Origin: Symsagittifera roscoffensis
Lineage: Eukaryota; Xenacoelomorpha; Acoela; Convolutidae
NCBI RefSeq assembly: GCF_963678635.1
Contig: NC_087063.1
Span: forward strand, 34,260,540-34,324,539
Length of the DNA: 64,000 bases
Direction: 5' to 3'
Made by a program: the position numbers and the translations under genes. This document shows positions 22,701-34,700 of this stretch, piece by piece. The stretch's first letter is position 1; each line of letters starts with the position of its first letter. The notes beneath the pieces are model-generated. The model did no database searches and had not been told where the DNA came from. It saw nothing but the letters and a program-made list of their open reading frames with translations.

Positions 22701-25700
22701 GTTGTTTAGGCTGATTGAACTTCGGAATTTGTAGTAAGGATCATTCTGGCAGATGCGAAGATCCCAAGTTTCTTTTTTATATGTCAAAATTTTCCTTACA
22801 AATTGCAACAAACAGTAATAAAGTGGGTAGTAAGTGACCTCTAATTGCACAGTGCTTGATACTTGATGTCTTGGTAAAGCTGAACTTATTTCGCTGCCGT
22901 CTCAAGTTCGTATTAGATTCCGTAATCTAGGAAATTAGCATTAAATCCCCTATTGAAATTGAAAAATGAGCAATCATTGTCAAATTTTGCCACAGAAAGC
23001 TTGAAACGGTGTTGACTCTTCTCTTAACGGTTCTCTTAGAGAAATAAAAGTGTTCGTCATCTCAAATACAGGAAAAATCCTAGAGTTAAGCTTTGCTTGA
23101 GATAAGAAATAAATATCAGACCCGTACATGGTATTACCTTGATTAGCTTACCTGAAAATGTTTGAAAAAATTGAAGCAGTTCATTTCCTGAACTTAGTCA
23201 TGTCTGACCACGAGCTATTCGTAGATAGGTTTGAAAAAGCGGAATGGCGTGCCTTTTACAAGCTATTTGATTATTACGGTGTGTTTTTATAATCAGTTTT
23301 TTTCTTGGTGGTCAAAGCAATTTCATGCAACCCTTTCCTATTAGGACATATAGCTTGTAAAAGATACCGTGTAAAAGGTAAGCGAGTAGCTCTTGGATTT
23401 TATTTCAAATGTTTGAAGATAGACATGTCGAAAGAGTAATTTTTAGAAAGTTATAGGTTCACTTACACAAACACACTAATAACTTTTCAATGCTCTGTTT
23501 GAATAACGAGCTTTGCCCGCTGAATTGTACAGTGCTGATTTCATTTATCTGAACAAAGCAAACAAAAGTTGAAAATTCAAATGCGTTTTTCTCAAATTGG
23601 ATCAAGATTGGACAAAAAAAAGAAGGGAACCAAAATTGGTCAGAACTTCAACAGAAATATTATGGTATAACAAACAACTTGCCAGCAGCTGGAATCGCTC
23701 TATAACACTACGCTCTCTATTTAATCAATTAGCGTGCCTCAATATGATTCAAATAGATTTTGTTTTGCGAAATTTTTAATCAATATTTAATCCCAAAAAT
23801 GGGTCATTTTGGCTTTTTCTAAGTTAATCAAGAATTACGCTAAAACGACCAAGTTGATTGAGAAGAAAATTTTATCGAAAGGAGTCCTTGAAGATCCATT
23901 AATTGGTTCTTGCTTCGGGAAGTAGATATTTATTGCCAAAAAAAACGAAATCTTTAAAGAAGACTGCTCGTATGTCAGGGCAAAGCCTTGAATGTTCCGA
24001 CTATGCCCCTTTATCTCTATTGAATAGTTTTTGGGAAAAGAAAATACTGCAAATCTATAAATTTTGGACAGTATATCAAAGTGTGAAAGTTTGAGTCGAA
24101 CGAAATTAATATGATCGGTTAGCTATAGCCTCATCTCAATTTGGAACGATTTTGTTGTGCGGGATAATTTGCCAGGCATAAATAATTCGCGTTACGCTTT
24201 CAACATTATGAATAAAATGTTCCAATCGCACATAAATTGCTCCAGAGCATTTTCATTCTTCCAGAACTTTGAAAAAATGATCGGAGGTAAAATATCTTTT
24301 TACGTTTGATTTCAGAGAGTCGATATCTTCTGCGAGATAAAAAAAATTTGTTGTTAAAAACTGTTATTTCGATCGCCGAAAATTGGCAGAATAAAAAAAC
24401 CCTCCATTTTTTCATATTTTTTAAGTTTCAATTGACCACCGTGCTGTTGTCTTGTTTCCTTCGCCTGTCCTTTGCAGCTGAGCAAAACTGCAGAAAGCTT
24501 AAAACTGGCAGTTTTGAAAATCGTCGTAAGCTGTGTTATTATCACTGATATCCACGAGTTCCGAGAACTCCAACTTTTCTTGAAATGAGTATAGAAAAGA
24601 ATAAGAAACCGCAAAGTGATGTCGTTTTATATTTTTGCAATTGACCAATTTCAAGTTATTATAATCTCAAGGTAACACTCAATATCAAGCACGTTTGTTG
24701 ATTTTTGCGTGTATTGCAGGTGATGCAATTTTCAATAGAAGACTTAATAGTTTTGGTCAAAATTAGGGTTGGCACGTTTTAAAACATTGTTATTCTCAAA
24801 ACCGCTGTTAAACTTTTTTTAAAAACAATTTTAAAACACGGTCGTTTTGCTCTGTTTTTAAACATCAGGACTGTAACATTTTTAAACAAGTCACCCGTTG
24901 TAAAATTGTTTTTTTTTTCAGCCGAAAGATGTAAGGTTTGCAGCTATTGTTTTGCATCCGATTTTTGGGGATCAATTTTAACCCAATCTGCAATGAAGAA
25001 AGCCATAGTGTGGGTTTTTACCCTTGTGATACAAGGGAATTGCAATCGGGTACTAGAATTTTTTCCCGTAAATAACTTAAGGCACAGGACTCTCTTCTCA
25101 TCGGGACTCATTTCCTGAAAGCCTCTGTTAGAAACAGATTTACCGCTAAAAATTTATTTTTTCTGCAAGTTAGCATTTCAAATATTTGTTCTATACGGAA
25201 TTTATCTTTTTATGTTGATTATAATTTTACCACTAGATTTATTAAATTTTCATTTTTTTGTTTTTTTTTCGGCTAGCTAGGTTTCGGCGTTTCTTATATC
25301 GGCTTAGTGACCTCATATGGTTTCATTTGACCCGCGAGTAAAGTTTGTGTGTGTTGAGGGTGAGCGGAACTTAATAATTTTTTCGGCTCTGAGGATTTCA
25401 GCTATTTTTCGACTCTATTACCGCTTGATTAATTTTCTTTCGATGCTTATCTTCTATTGTCTTAGCACGTTTGTTTTTGTTTCAAAACTAGAATAATTCA
25501 ATCCGATAGATTAGTTTTTTCGACATTTTCCAATTATGGATTTTGATTTTTAACAAAATTTTCATTGAAGCATCAGTGTTTTGATTTATCCACCTATTTT
25601 CGCACTTAGGGGTGGTTCCATTTGACTTATTTTTTCTGCCGTAATCTGGGTCTTTATTTCAATCTTCGACCCTAAGCTGTGTTTAGCGGATGAAAACTTC

Positions 25701-28700
25701 TGCTCTGGAAAAAATTACGTGTTTTTCTTATGGTAAGTCTTCGGCTTTGATCTAGGCCTGGTGTTGCATGGTGTTAGTTTCACTCTTGTTGTTTACAGTC
25801 TTATTAACATCTTTAAAATCATTTAAAATCTCTGATCTTTACCTGGATCTGGTTACATTCAAAAAAATTCTAAATTTCGATCCATTTTCTGGAAAGCCGT
25901 TTTAAAATCAGCCGCTGGCTCCCTTATGTGAGACGGGTTAGGCTGGAGTCCATCCTCACTCATGTGTTTCCTGAACCTGAAACGTCGATGGCTGAAATAT
26001 GGCTCTTTAGCTCTCTGGCGATATCCTTGTAGCAGTCATTGACTCTGATGGTTGCGTGTTTTCCTTTTCTACTGATAAGTTCCATAATTCCAACATTGAA
26101 TCCATTGAAATTTAGGGCTCTGATTAGATATTACATTTCATCAGAAACCACTACTACAGCGCTCATCAATGGTTTTGACGATTTATCGAACATATTGTTC
26201 GTGCTTCTCATAACAACTACGTTTTGAATGTTCCTGAGCTTCAATTCATGCATGAAGTTTTCAACGCACATGGTGGCAATAGTGCCACCCGGGCACGAGA
26301 TAGTGATAGTATTGTGCAAATAAACACCATAAAGAAAGGAGGGACCATGAAAGCAATTAGGCGTCACTTGGATCCTGAGAGCTCGATAACTTTGCGGTAG
26401 GGCCTTTGCTTCTTTGAAACGATACAATTTCGTTTGCGTAGCATAGAATTTATCCTTTCAACTCTTCCGGCATTTCTGATTTGCATTTGAATCAGATCTG
26501 AAAACTAGTTTAGTTGATAAGCGGCTCGGAAAAGATGAGTTTTAAGTCTCTGTCTGAACAAGGTATAATCTAGGAGCTCACGTAGCTGAACAGGTAGGTT
26601 ATTCCACTGACGCGGTCCGCTTACTGAAAATGCTCATGAAGCTGTTATTCGAACCATTCGGGTAATAATTTACAATATGTTTTTTCTGCGAATCAATCAA
26701 TTTGGCCATTTTGTTTTGGACTTTTTAGTCGTTATTATCTGATTACTGAAGCATTTTTAAATTCTGAGAACAGCTGGAAATTAGGCAAATAAAGTTTAAA
26801 ATGTTGGGGTTTTTTTTTGCGGTATTTTAAAAAAAAACTATGGTTGTAACATTATGTTCTACTTGCATAACACCTGAGTATAATTGTTGCTAGTATTGCT
26901 GTATTGATCTTATGGCCCTCATGGAAGCTGTGTTTAAAATGTTCAGGACGAGTAGTGGCAAGAGTAGTGTGGCCAATGCTATTCTTAGAGGAAAAATATT
27001 GCCTGTGGGAATGGGGGACACTACCAACTGCTTCATCACCATGCAGGGCACTAGCCAGTCAGAGCCATACATGCTACACCCACTACACCCCGATACGCCA
27101 CAGAGTGTGCATGTTAGATACTAACTCATGGGTCATTTTCTATTTCGTCAGTTGCATAAACGAACTCGTTCGAAATTGTTATTTTTCCTGGGAATGTTTG
27201 TTCACGAAATGAAGAGGAAAAGTTGTAATATATATCAAATATAAAATATATGAAGAAACAGTTTCGTCACTTAATCAGCGGTAAAAAGATGCTTTGATAG
27301 CTCATATGCTTGTCATTTCTTAATAGCATTAGTTTTTCATTAATTCAAGCAGGCCCCCCATTTTTGTTCTGAATTTAGTCAGTGGCGCAGCTAGCCCATG
27401 CTCTGGACAAGAACAAGTTACAAAGGAGCAGTCAGCTCATCATCTACTGGCCCAGCGACAAAGTGGACTTACTGCAGCACGACATCCAACTCATAGACAG
27501 TCCAGGCATCTCAGTGGACATCCAGACTGATCTCTGGATCGACAAGTACTGTTTAGACGCGGATGTGTTCATATTCGTGGCCAATGCGGAGTCCACGATA
27601 ATGGAGACGGAGAAACAGTTCTTCCACAAAGTCAGTGAGCATCTGAGCAAGCCGAACATATTCATTCTGCAGAACAAGTGGGACTTGGCCGACTGCAGTG
27701 ACGTGGACCCGCTTAGTGTAAAGCAGCAACACGTTGAACGAAGTGTCGGTATGAATATTTAAAATTAGACCGTAGTTGGAAGAGGGAATGGTTGGAGACT
27801 TTCATCAATTAGAATTAATCCTACTATCATATTATCTGCGACGATAGTGACTACTGAAATATATCTGCGATCGTTAATTAGGCTAGATTGATGAAAGAGA
27901 AACCCGAATTCACATACGGTGGCCATAACAAATTTCTACAGCAGGCCAATAAGATGTTTTTTTTCCACTCAGAAAACATGTGGCTGAGAGAAACTGAGTA
28001 CCTTGTCGAAACTATGCACTAGTTGTGCGATGCAATTCATAATTGCATTATATGAACCATATAATTGTTATTGCGACCATTGAAAAAGATATATCATATT
28101 TAAGCCGTTTGCTCCAGTATCGAGAATAGCAGATAGTTTCGTCGAGAGTTATAAAGCCCTTTGTTGCAGTATCGAGAGTTTTAGTCAAAATTCGAGCAAA
28201 TAAAGCGAGCGAGCAAGCTTACAATAGCTTATTTATGCTTAATTTCAGCCGTAAAAACTTACTTGTTTTTAGCGCCATTTATAGACTCAAAAACTTCAAA
28301 AGTTCAAAAAAAATTTATAAATATGCTATAGTTCTATTTTTTTTGTTCAGATCCTTTTATCACACCAGGCAGGAAAAGACAACCTTCATTTGAATAAACT
28401 TTTCTGTATTTTTTAAGACTATGGTCGGAACTTTTTGTGCAACTGGTACAGTAACCGGCTATCCTCGTTTCTTTTGTTTTTTGTAGAATTTTTGATTGAT
28501 GAGTTGAAAGTGATGGATGACGCTCTCGAGGCAGAGAAGAGAGTGTTCTTCATATCAGCCAAGGAAGAGCTCATTTACAGAGTAAGTGTAAATTTTGGTG
28601 CGAGAAGATTTAATTGTAAGAATTAAAGAGCTGTGTTTATAATATGATTGTTGACAGTTCGGCTTCAAAAAAGATTTGAATTCATTCAAATGTGATTAAA

Positions 28701-31700
28701 TATAAACAAGTTTTGTTTCAGATACAAGAGGGCAAAGGTCAAACAGTGGAGATCTCGGGCGAGTACAGGGATGCGATTGAGGAGAGGAGGCGAGAGTTCA
28801 AATCTTTTGAATCGGACTTTAAGGTAGGACACCCACAGTCTTCGATAAAAAAAATAAAAATCATTCCTTTTTCATCATGCTTCATCTTCTATCGCTTTGT
28901 TCAGTTCTGCGTGTGTGACTCTGCAATCAAGACCAAGTTTGAAAAGCACACCCAGAAGGGCATTGAGATCATGAGCAAGGTCACAGAGCTGCTGCAGAAT
29001 GTATCGGAGTCTGCTAAAATTAAACGGTATAAGTTACTTCCGAACACATCAGGTTAAATATTGACTGTCTGTGTATAACCAAATGTATGGGCATGGCATC
29101 GCAAATGGCGTGAACGTTTTTTCAAGGTCAGTTTTTAATAGCCCCGGCCACACGCACTGCATGAACATCGAGGTGAGTGTAGCAGCAAAGTCTATAATCT
29201 AAGGACTAATGCCACCAATAGCAGCAATAACTAATTTTTGCTCCTGAGTTCACTGCTTCTTTCATCGAACATTTTTTTCTTGCCTATTTGAAATTTAAAT
29301 GCGTTAATTAGGCTATCTTATTAGGAAAATAAGACGTTCATGTAAAGCATTGTGCTGCTATGAAAATAGTTCAAAGTTATTTTTTCTGTCAATAATAGAT
29401 CCCAAAACGGAGTACAGCACAATGAACTTGTGAAGCAATACAAACAGATGAGAACCCGGGCCAAGAAGTTGGAGGCGTTTCAAAGGGAAGAGGTGGCAAA
29501 GTTTGGAAACCAAGTCCAAGCCAATGTGAGTAGAGACTGAAATGAAAAGGGCTTTAATCTGAAGTTGATTTGGTTTTCTGCAGAGTTTGGGTTTCTGCAG
29601 AACTGCAGTCCTTAATCTTTTAGATTGTACTTTAAATAGATTAAAAAGGCCATCAATCTTATTATATTTTTGTAAGTTGCTTTTCACGATGAATGGAAAT
29701 TAAACAAAGTGTTGTTTTTGTTTTTAATTGCCTTAAGAGAACTGAAGTATATAATAAATTCCAAGAAAATTGAATTTTGAAATTTGCAGGTTTTTCGCAT
29801 TTAAAAATAACTACAGGCTGCAGGTTATTTTTGACATGTTAGTCTATTCAGTTGTGGCTATCCGAAAAAAATCAATTTATCAGAATTGTCTATAACCATT
29901 ACGAGTTCCATTCGCTGAATGGTTTGTGGCTAAAACCGAATGCAAAACAAGGAAAGGCGGTTACTGTGCAAGTAGCACAGAATTTTCCGACCATAGTCTT
30001 AAAAAATACATTTTTACAAATTAAGGTAGTTTTCTGTGTGGTGTGATATAAAAAAAATCGGTACGAAAAAATAGAAGTTGGGCAAATCCGACAATCAGAG
30101 TCAAATATTCCAATTGGAAAACAGTTTTATAGAAGAATGGCTAGAAAAACGAAAAAAAAATTCCCAAAATGGCGTTGAAAACTCCAAAAACTAAATTTAA
30201 TTGCTTTAAAGTTTTGAGGGCTGCACATAAGCTGTTGTAAACCTCAGCGCTCGCAAAAGTTTCAAATTATGTCGTTCAAATCACGACTGAAAGGGCTTTA
30301 GTATGACATGTCATTCAAGCCATTCCGTTAGTTATTTGTGTTACCTGATTTTGCGCGGAAAACAAAAAGACAAAAAAAACTAAAGCACAACCGAATACCA
30401 AATTTCTTCACATTTTTCAAATGGTCGGAACTATTAGCAAATGAGAAATATTGCTATCTACGTATTACTTTTCTACTTATATAGGTCGTGATGGTATGTA
30501 TTACGTATCTACTTATGTAAGTCGTGATGGTTTTTTTCATGGAAAATTTGTTTCAGTTGATTTTTTTTGGCTGTTTGATTTTTTAAATTAATTTAAGTTA
30601 AATTATGTTCGCTTACACAAGCTGAACGCACTGGGATGCTACAAGATTATTTTGTTTCCAATCTATTTCGCACTTTTTAGTGCTACCTTCGTGTGGTGGC
30701 ATTTTTTCAGCATTGGAAATTTAATAGCCTGTGCTTTGACATTGAATTGAAAAAAGCTATTGGTTTCTTTACACTTGCGATAGGGTAGTAGATTTTTTCC
30801 CGTAAATAACTTTGTTCACAGATTGGTCAAAATTAGACATGGAAGGTTTAGTTCAGAATGAATTCAAGTTTCTTTACCTCGCCGGCACATTTGGTGTGGA
30901 GGTTTCGAATATGTCTGGGACGGCAAAGGTCCTGGGTTTGAATCTGATATGACCTGTTTGTTTTTCAAACTTGAAATACTCTGTTGCAAAAAAGCTTGTC
31001 GGCAAAAAAAACATTTGGAAGCGAGTGTATTAGTACGAGCCTTCTTGTTTTCCAATCTAAGTCTCAATTTAAAGTGCTACTTTTGGTGGCTCTTTTGTGG
31101 TAGCAGTATATTGTCATACTTGCTTTAACATTTGATCAGTAAAAAGTTAAGTCAGTTGATGCATTTTCAATTATCAAATGAACCGTAAAATTTAATTGTT
31201 TCAAACAGTAGTACAATGATAAAAAGCTCGATTTCAGAAATTTTCCAATTCATTGTATCTTGCAATTTTTTTGAAACACATAATTCATCTAAAATTTGGC
31301 TTTCTGCTTCCCAATTTTTTGTCATGCAAAATAGTGTCTTCTTGCATTTGGTGCTTATTTTGCGGTAGCGAATTGGCAATTTATTATCATATGTAGCTTG
31401 GTTATTAGTGGCTAGTTTTTGGGGAATTAAAGCATCCGCGGCTGAGTGGTTAGTACTTGAGACTCAAAGTTGCAAGTCGCTGGTTCGAATCCTACACGTA
31501 GCTAAGGTTTTTGCTAATTCGACGCTGGTTTCTACTTTTTTTAATTGCACTTATTGAGCTGCTTTTTGGTCGTGTTCTCGCAAGCGTTTGCGAAGCACAG
31601 CTTCGCCCCTGTTATTTGTCTGTTGTTGTTTTGTTGGCTTAGTTGCCTTATCGTAGAATAGTTTTTTTTACGAGGACACCCACAGTCTTCGATAAAAAAA

Positions 31701-34700
31701 ATAAAAATCATTCCTTTTTCATCATGCTTCATCTTCTATCGCTTTGTTCAGTTCTGCGTGTGTGACTCTGCAATCAAGACCAAGTTTGAAAAGCACACCC
31801 AGAAGGGCATTGAGATCATGAGCAAGGTCACAGAGCTGCTGCAGAATGTATCGGAGTCTTCTAAAATTAAACGGTATAAGTTACTTCCGAACACATCAGG
31901 TTAAATATTGACTGTCTGTGTATAACCAAATGTATGGGCATGGCATCGCAAATGGCGTGAACGTTTTTTCAAGGTCAGTTTTTAATAGCCCCGGCCACAC
32001 GCACTGCATGAACATCGAGGTGAGTGTAGCAGCAAAGTCTATAATCTAAGGACTAATGCCACCAATAGCAGCAATAACTAATTTTTGCTCCTGAGTTCAC
32101 TGCTTCTTTCATCGAACATTTTTTTCTTGCCTATTTGAAATTTAAATGCGTTAATTAGGCTATCTTATTAGGAAAATAAGACGTTCATGTAAAGCATTGT
32201 GCTGCTATGAAAATAGTTCAAAGTTATTTTTTCTGTCAATAATAGATCCCAAAACGGAGTACAGCACAATGAACTTGTGAAGCAATACAAACAGATGAGA
32301 ACCCGGGCCAAGAAGTTGGAGGCGTTTCAAAGGGAAGAGGTGGCAAAGTTTGGAAACCAAGTCCAAGCCAATGTGAGTAGAGACTGAAATGAAAAGGGCT
32401 TTAATCTGAAGTTGATTTGGTTTTCTGCAGAGTTTGGGTTTCTGCAGAACTGCAGTCCTTAATCTTTTAGATTGTACTTTAAATAGATTAAAAAGGCCAT
32501 CAATCTTATTATATTTTTGTAAGTTGCTTTTCACGATGAATGGAAATTAAACAAAGTGTTGTTTTTGTTTTTAATTGCCTTAAGAGAACTGAAGTATATA
32601 ATAAATTCCAAGAAAATTGAATTTTGAAATTTGCAGGTTTTTCGCATTTAAAAATAACTACAGGCTGCAGGTTATTTTTGACATGTTAGTCTATTCAGTT
32701 GTGGCTATCCGAAAAAAATCAATTTATCAGAATTGTCTATAACCATTACGAGTTCCATTCGCTGAATGGTTTGTGGCTAAAACCGAATGCAAAACAAGGA
32801 AAGGCGGTTACTGTGCAAGTAGCACAGAATTTTCCGACCATAGTCTTAAAAAATACATTTTTACAAATTAAGGTAGTTTTCTGTGTGGTGTGATATAAAA
32901 AAATCGGTACGAAAAAATAGAAGTTGGGCAAATCCGACAATCAGAGTCAAATATTCCAATTGGAAAACAGTTTTATAGAAGAATGGCTAGAAAAACGAAA
33001 AAAAATTCCCAAAATGGCGTTGAAAACTCCAAAAACTAAATTTAATTGCTTTAAAGTTTTGAGGGCTGCACATAAGCTGTTGTAAACCTCAGCGCTCGCA
33101 AAAGTTTCAAATTATGTCGTTCAAATCACGACTGAAAGGGCTTTAGTATGACATGTCATTCAAGCCATTCCGTTAGTTATTTGTGTTTCCTGATTTTGCG
33201 CGGAAAACAAAAAGACAAAAAAAACTAAAGCACAACCGAATACCAAATTTCTTCACATTTTTCAAATGGTCGGAACTATTAGCAAATGAGAAATATTGCT
33301 ATCTACGTATTACTTTTCTACTTATATAGGTCGTGATGGTATGTATTACGTATCTACTTATGTAAGTCGTGATGGTTTTTTTCATGGAAAATTTGTTTCA
33401 GTTGATTTTTTTTGGCTGTTTGATTTTTTAAATTAATTTAAGTTAAATTATGTTCGCTTACACAAGCTGAACGCACTGGGATGCTACAAGATTATTTTGT
33501 TTCCAATCTATTTCGCACTTTTTAGTGCTACCTTCGTGTGGTGGCATTTTTTCAGCATTGGAAATTTAATAGCCTGTGCTTTGACATTGAATTGAAAAAA
33601 GCTATTGGTTTCTTTACACTTGCGATAGGGTAGTAGATTTTTTCCCGTAAATAACTTTGTTCACAGATTGGTCAAAATTAGACATGGAAGGTTTAGTTCA
33701 GAATGAATTCAAGTTTCTTTACCTCGCCGGCACATTTGGTGTGGAGGTTTCGAATATGTCTGGGACGGCAAAGGTCCTGGGTTTGAATCTGATATGACCT
33801 GTTTGTTTTTCAAACTTGAAATACTCTGTTGCAAAAAAGCTTGTCGGCAAAAAAACATTTGGAAGCGAGTGTATTAGTACGAGCCTTCTTGTTTTCCAAT
33901 CTAAGTCTCAATTTAAAGTGCTACTTTTGGTGGCTCTTTTGGGGTAGCAGTATATTGTCATACTTGCTTTAACATTTGATCAGTAAAAAGTTAAGTCAGT
34001 TGATGCATTTTCAATTATCAAATGAACCGTAAAATTTAATTGTTTCAAACAGTAGTACAATGATAAAAAGCTCGATTTCAGAAATTTTCCAATTCATTGT
34101 ATCTTGCAATTTTTTTGAAACACATAATTCATCTAAAATTTGGCTTTCTGCTTCCCAATTTTTTGTCATGCAAAATAGTGTCTTCTTGCATTTGGTGCTT
34201 ATTTTGCGGTAGCGAATTGGCAATTTATTATCATATGTAGCTTGGTTATTAGTGGCTAGTTTTTGGGGAATTAAAGCATCCGCAGCTGAGTGGTTAGTAC
34301 TTGAGACTCAAAGTTGCAAGTCGCTGGTTCGAATCCTACACGTAGCTGAGGTTTTTGCTAATTCGACGCTGGTTTCTACTTTTTTTTAATTGCACTTATT
34401 GAGCTGCTTTTTGGTCGTGTTCTCGCAAGCGTTTGCGAAGCACAGCTTCGCCCCTGTTATTTGTCTGTTGTTGTTTTGTTGGCTTAGTTGCCTTATCGTA
34501 GAATAGTTTTTTTATGTAAGCAATTTACATTTTAGATTCTTTTAGAGTTTTGATTGACTTCGGCTCTTTGTAATTTGACAAAACTTGACTTCGTATGTTT
34601 TCTTTCTTTTTACACCGTTTTCGGCTTTTTACACCACTTGGTAAAATTTCTTTTGGTGCTACTTTCACGTTATTTTGTATGTGTGTTTTTATATGTGCTT

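Larger units (their letters stand above)
20105..26946 (+). other. Mitofusin intron 2 (6.8 kb), repeat-filled
   Basis: This long intron splits the P-loop arginine codon. It holds family A copy 2, a hairpin-capped element, a foldback element, one copy of dispersed repeat D and a decayed minus-strand ORF, each listed separately. No extra mitofusin exon fits the phases on either side. Confidence 0.8.
28826..31670 (+). repeat. Tandem duplication, copy 1 (~2.85 kb)
   Basis: It matches 31673-34515 base for base apart from a few homopolymer indels and isolated substitutions; the offset is 2,847 bp over the exons. The unit carries mitofusin exons 7 and 8, a tRNA-like repeat and a GCGAAGC hairpin tail. 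The right breakpoint falls in a repeat word (cttatcgtagaatag) that also occurs elsewhere in diverged form. Confidence 0.95.
31673..34515 (+). repeat. Tandem duplication, copy 2 (~2.85 kb)
   Basis: Second copy of 28826-31670, inserted entirely within what would be intron 8. Very low divergence: I noted single-base changes and A- or T-run length differences only. Confidence 0.95.

Noticed and set aside
29127-29172. Possible extra 46-bp exon between mitofusin exons 7 and 8 (acceptor TTCAAG, donor GAG|GTGAGT)
   Set aside because: It is open in phase with exon 7, but its length would throw exon 8 into a frame with an early stop. Exon 7 to 8 joins directly in frame and matches family length.
31433-31505. 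Functional tRNA-Leu or tRNA-Ser gene
   Set aside because: A- and B-box words are present but no seven-base acceptor stem closes, and related copies are embedded in longer repeats. Treated as SINE-like.
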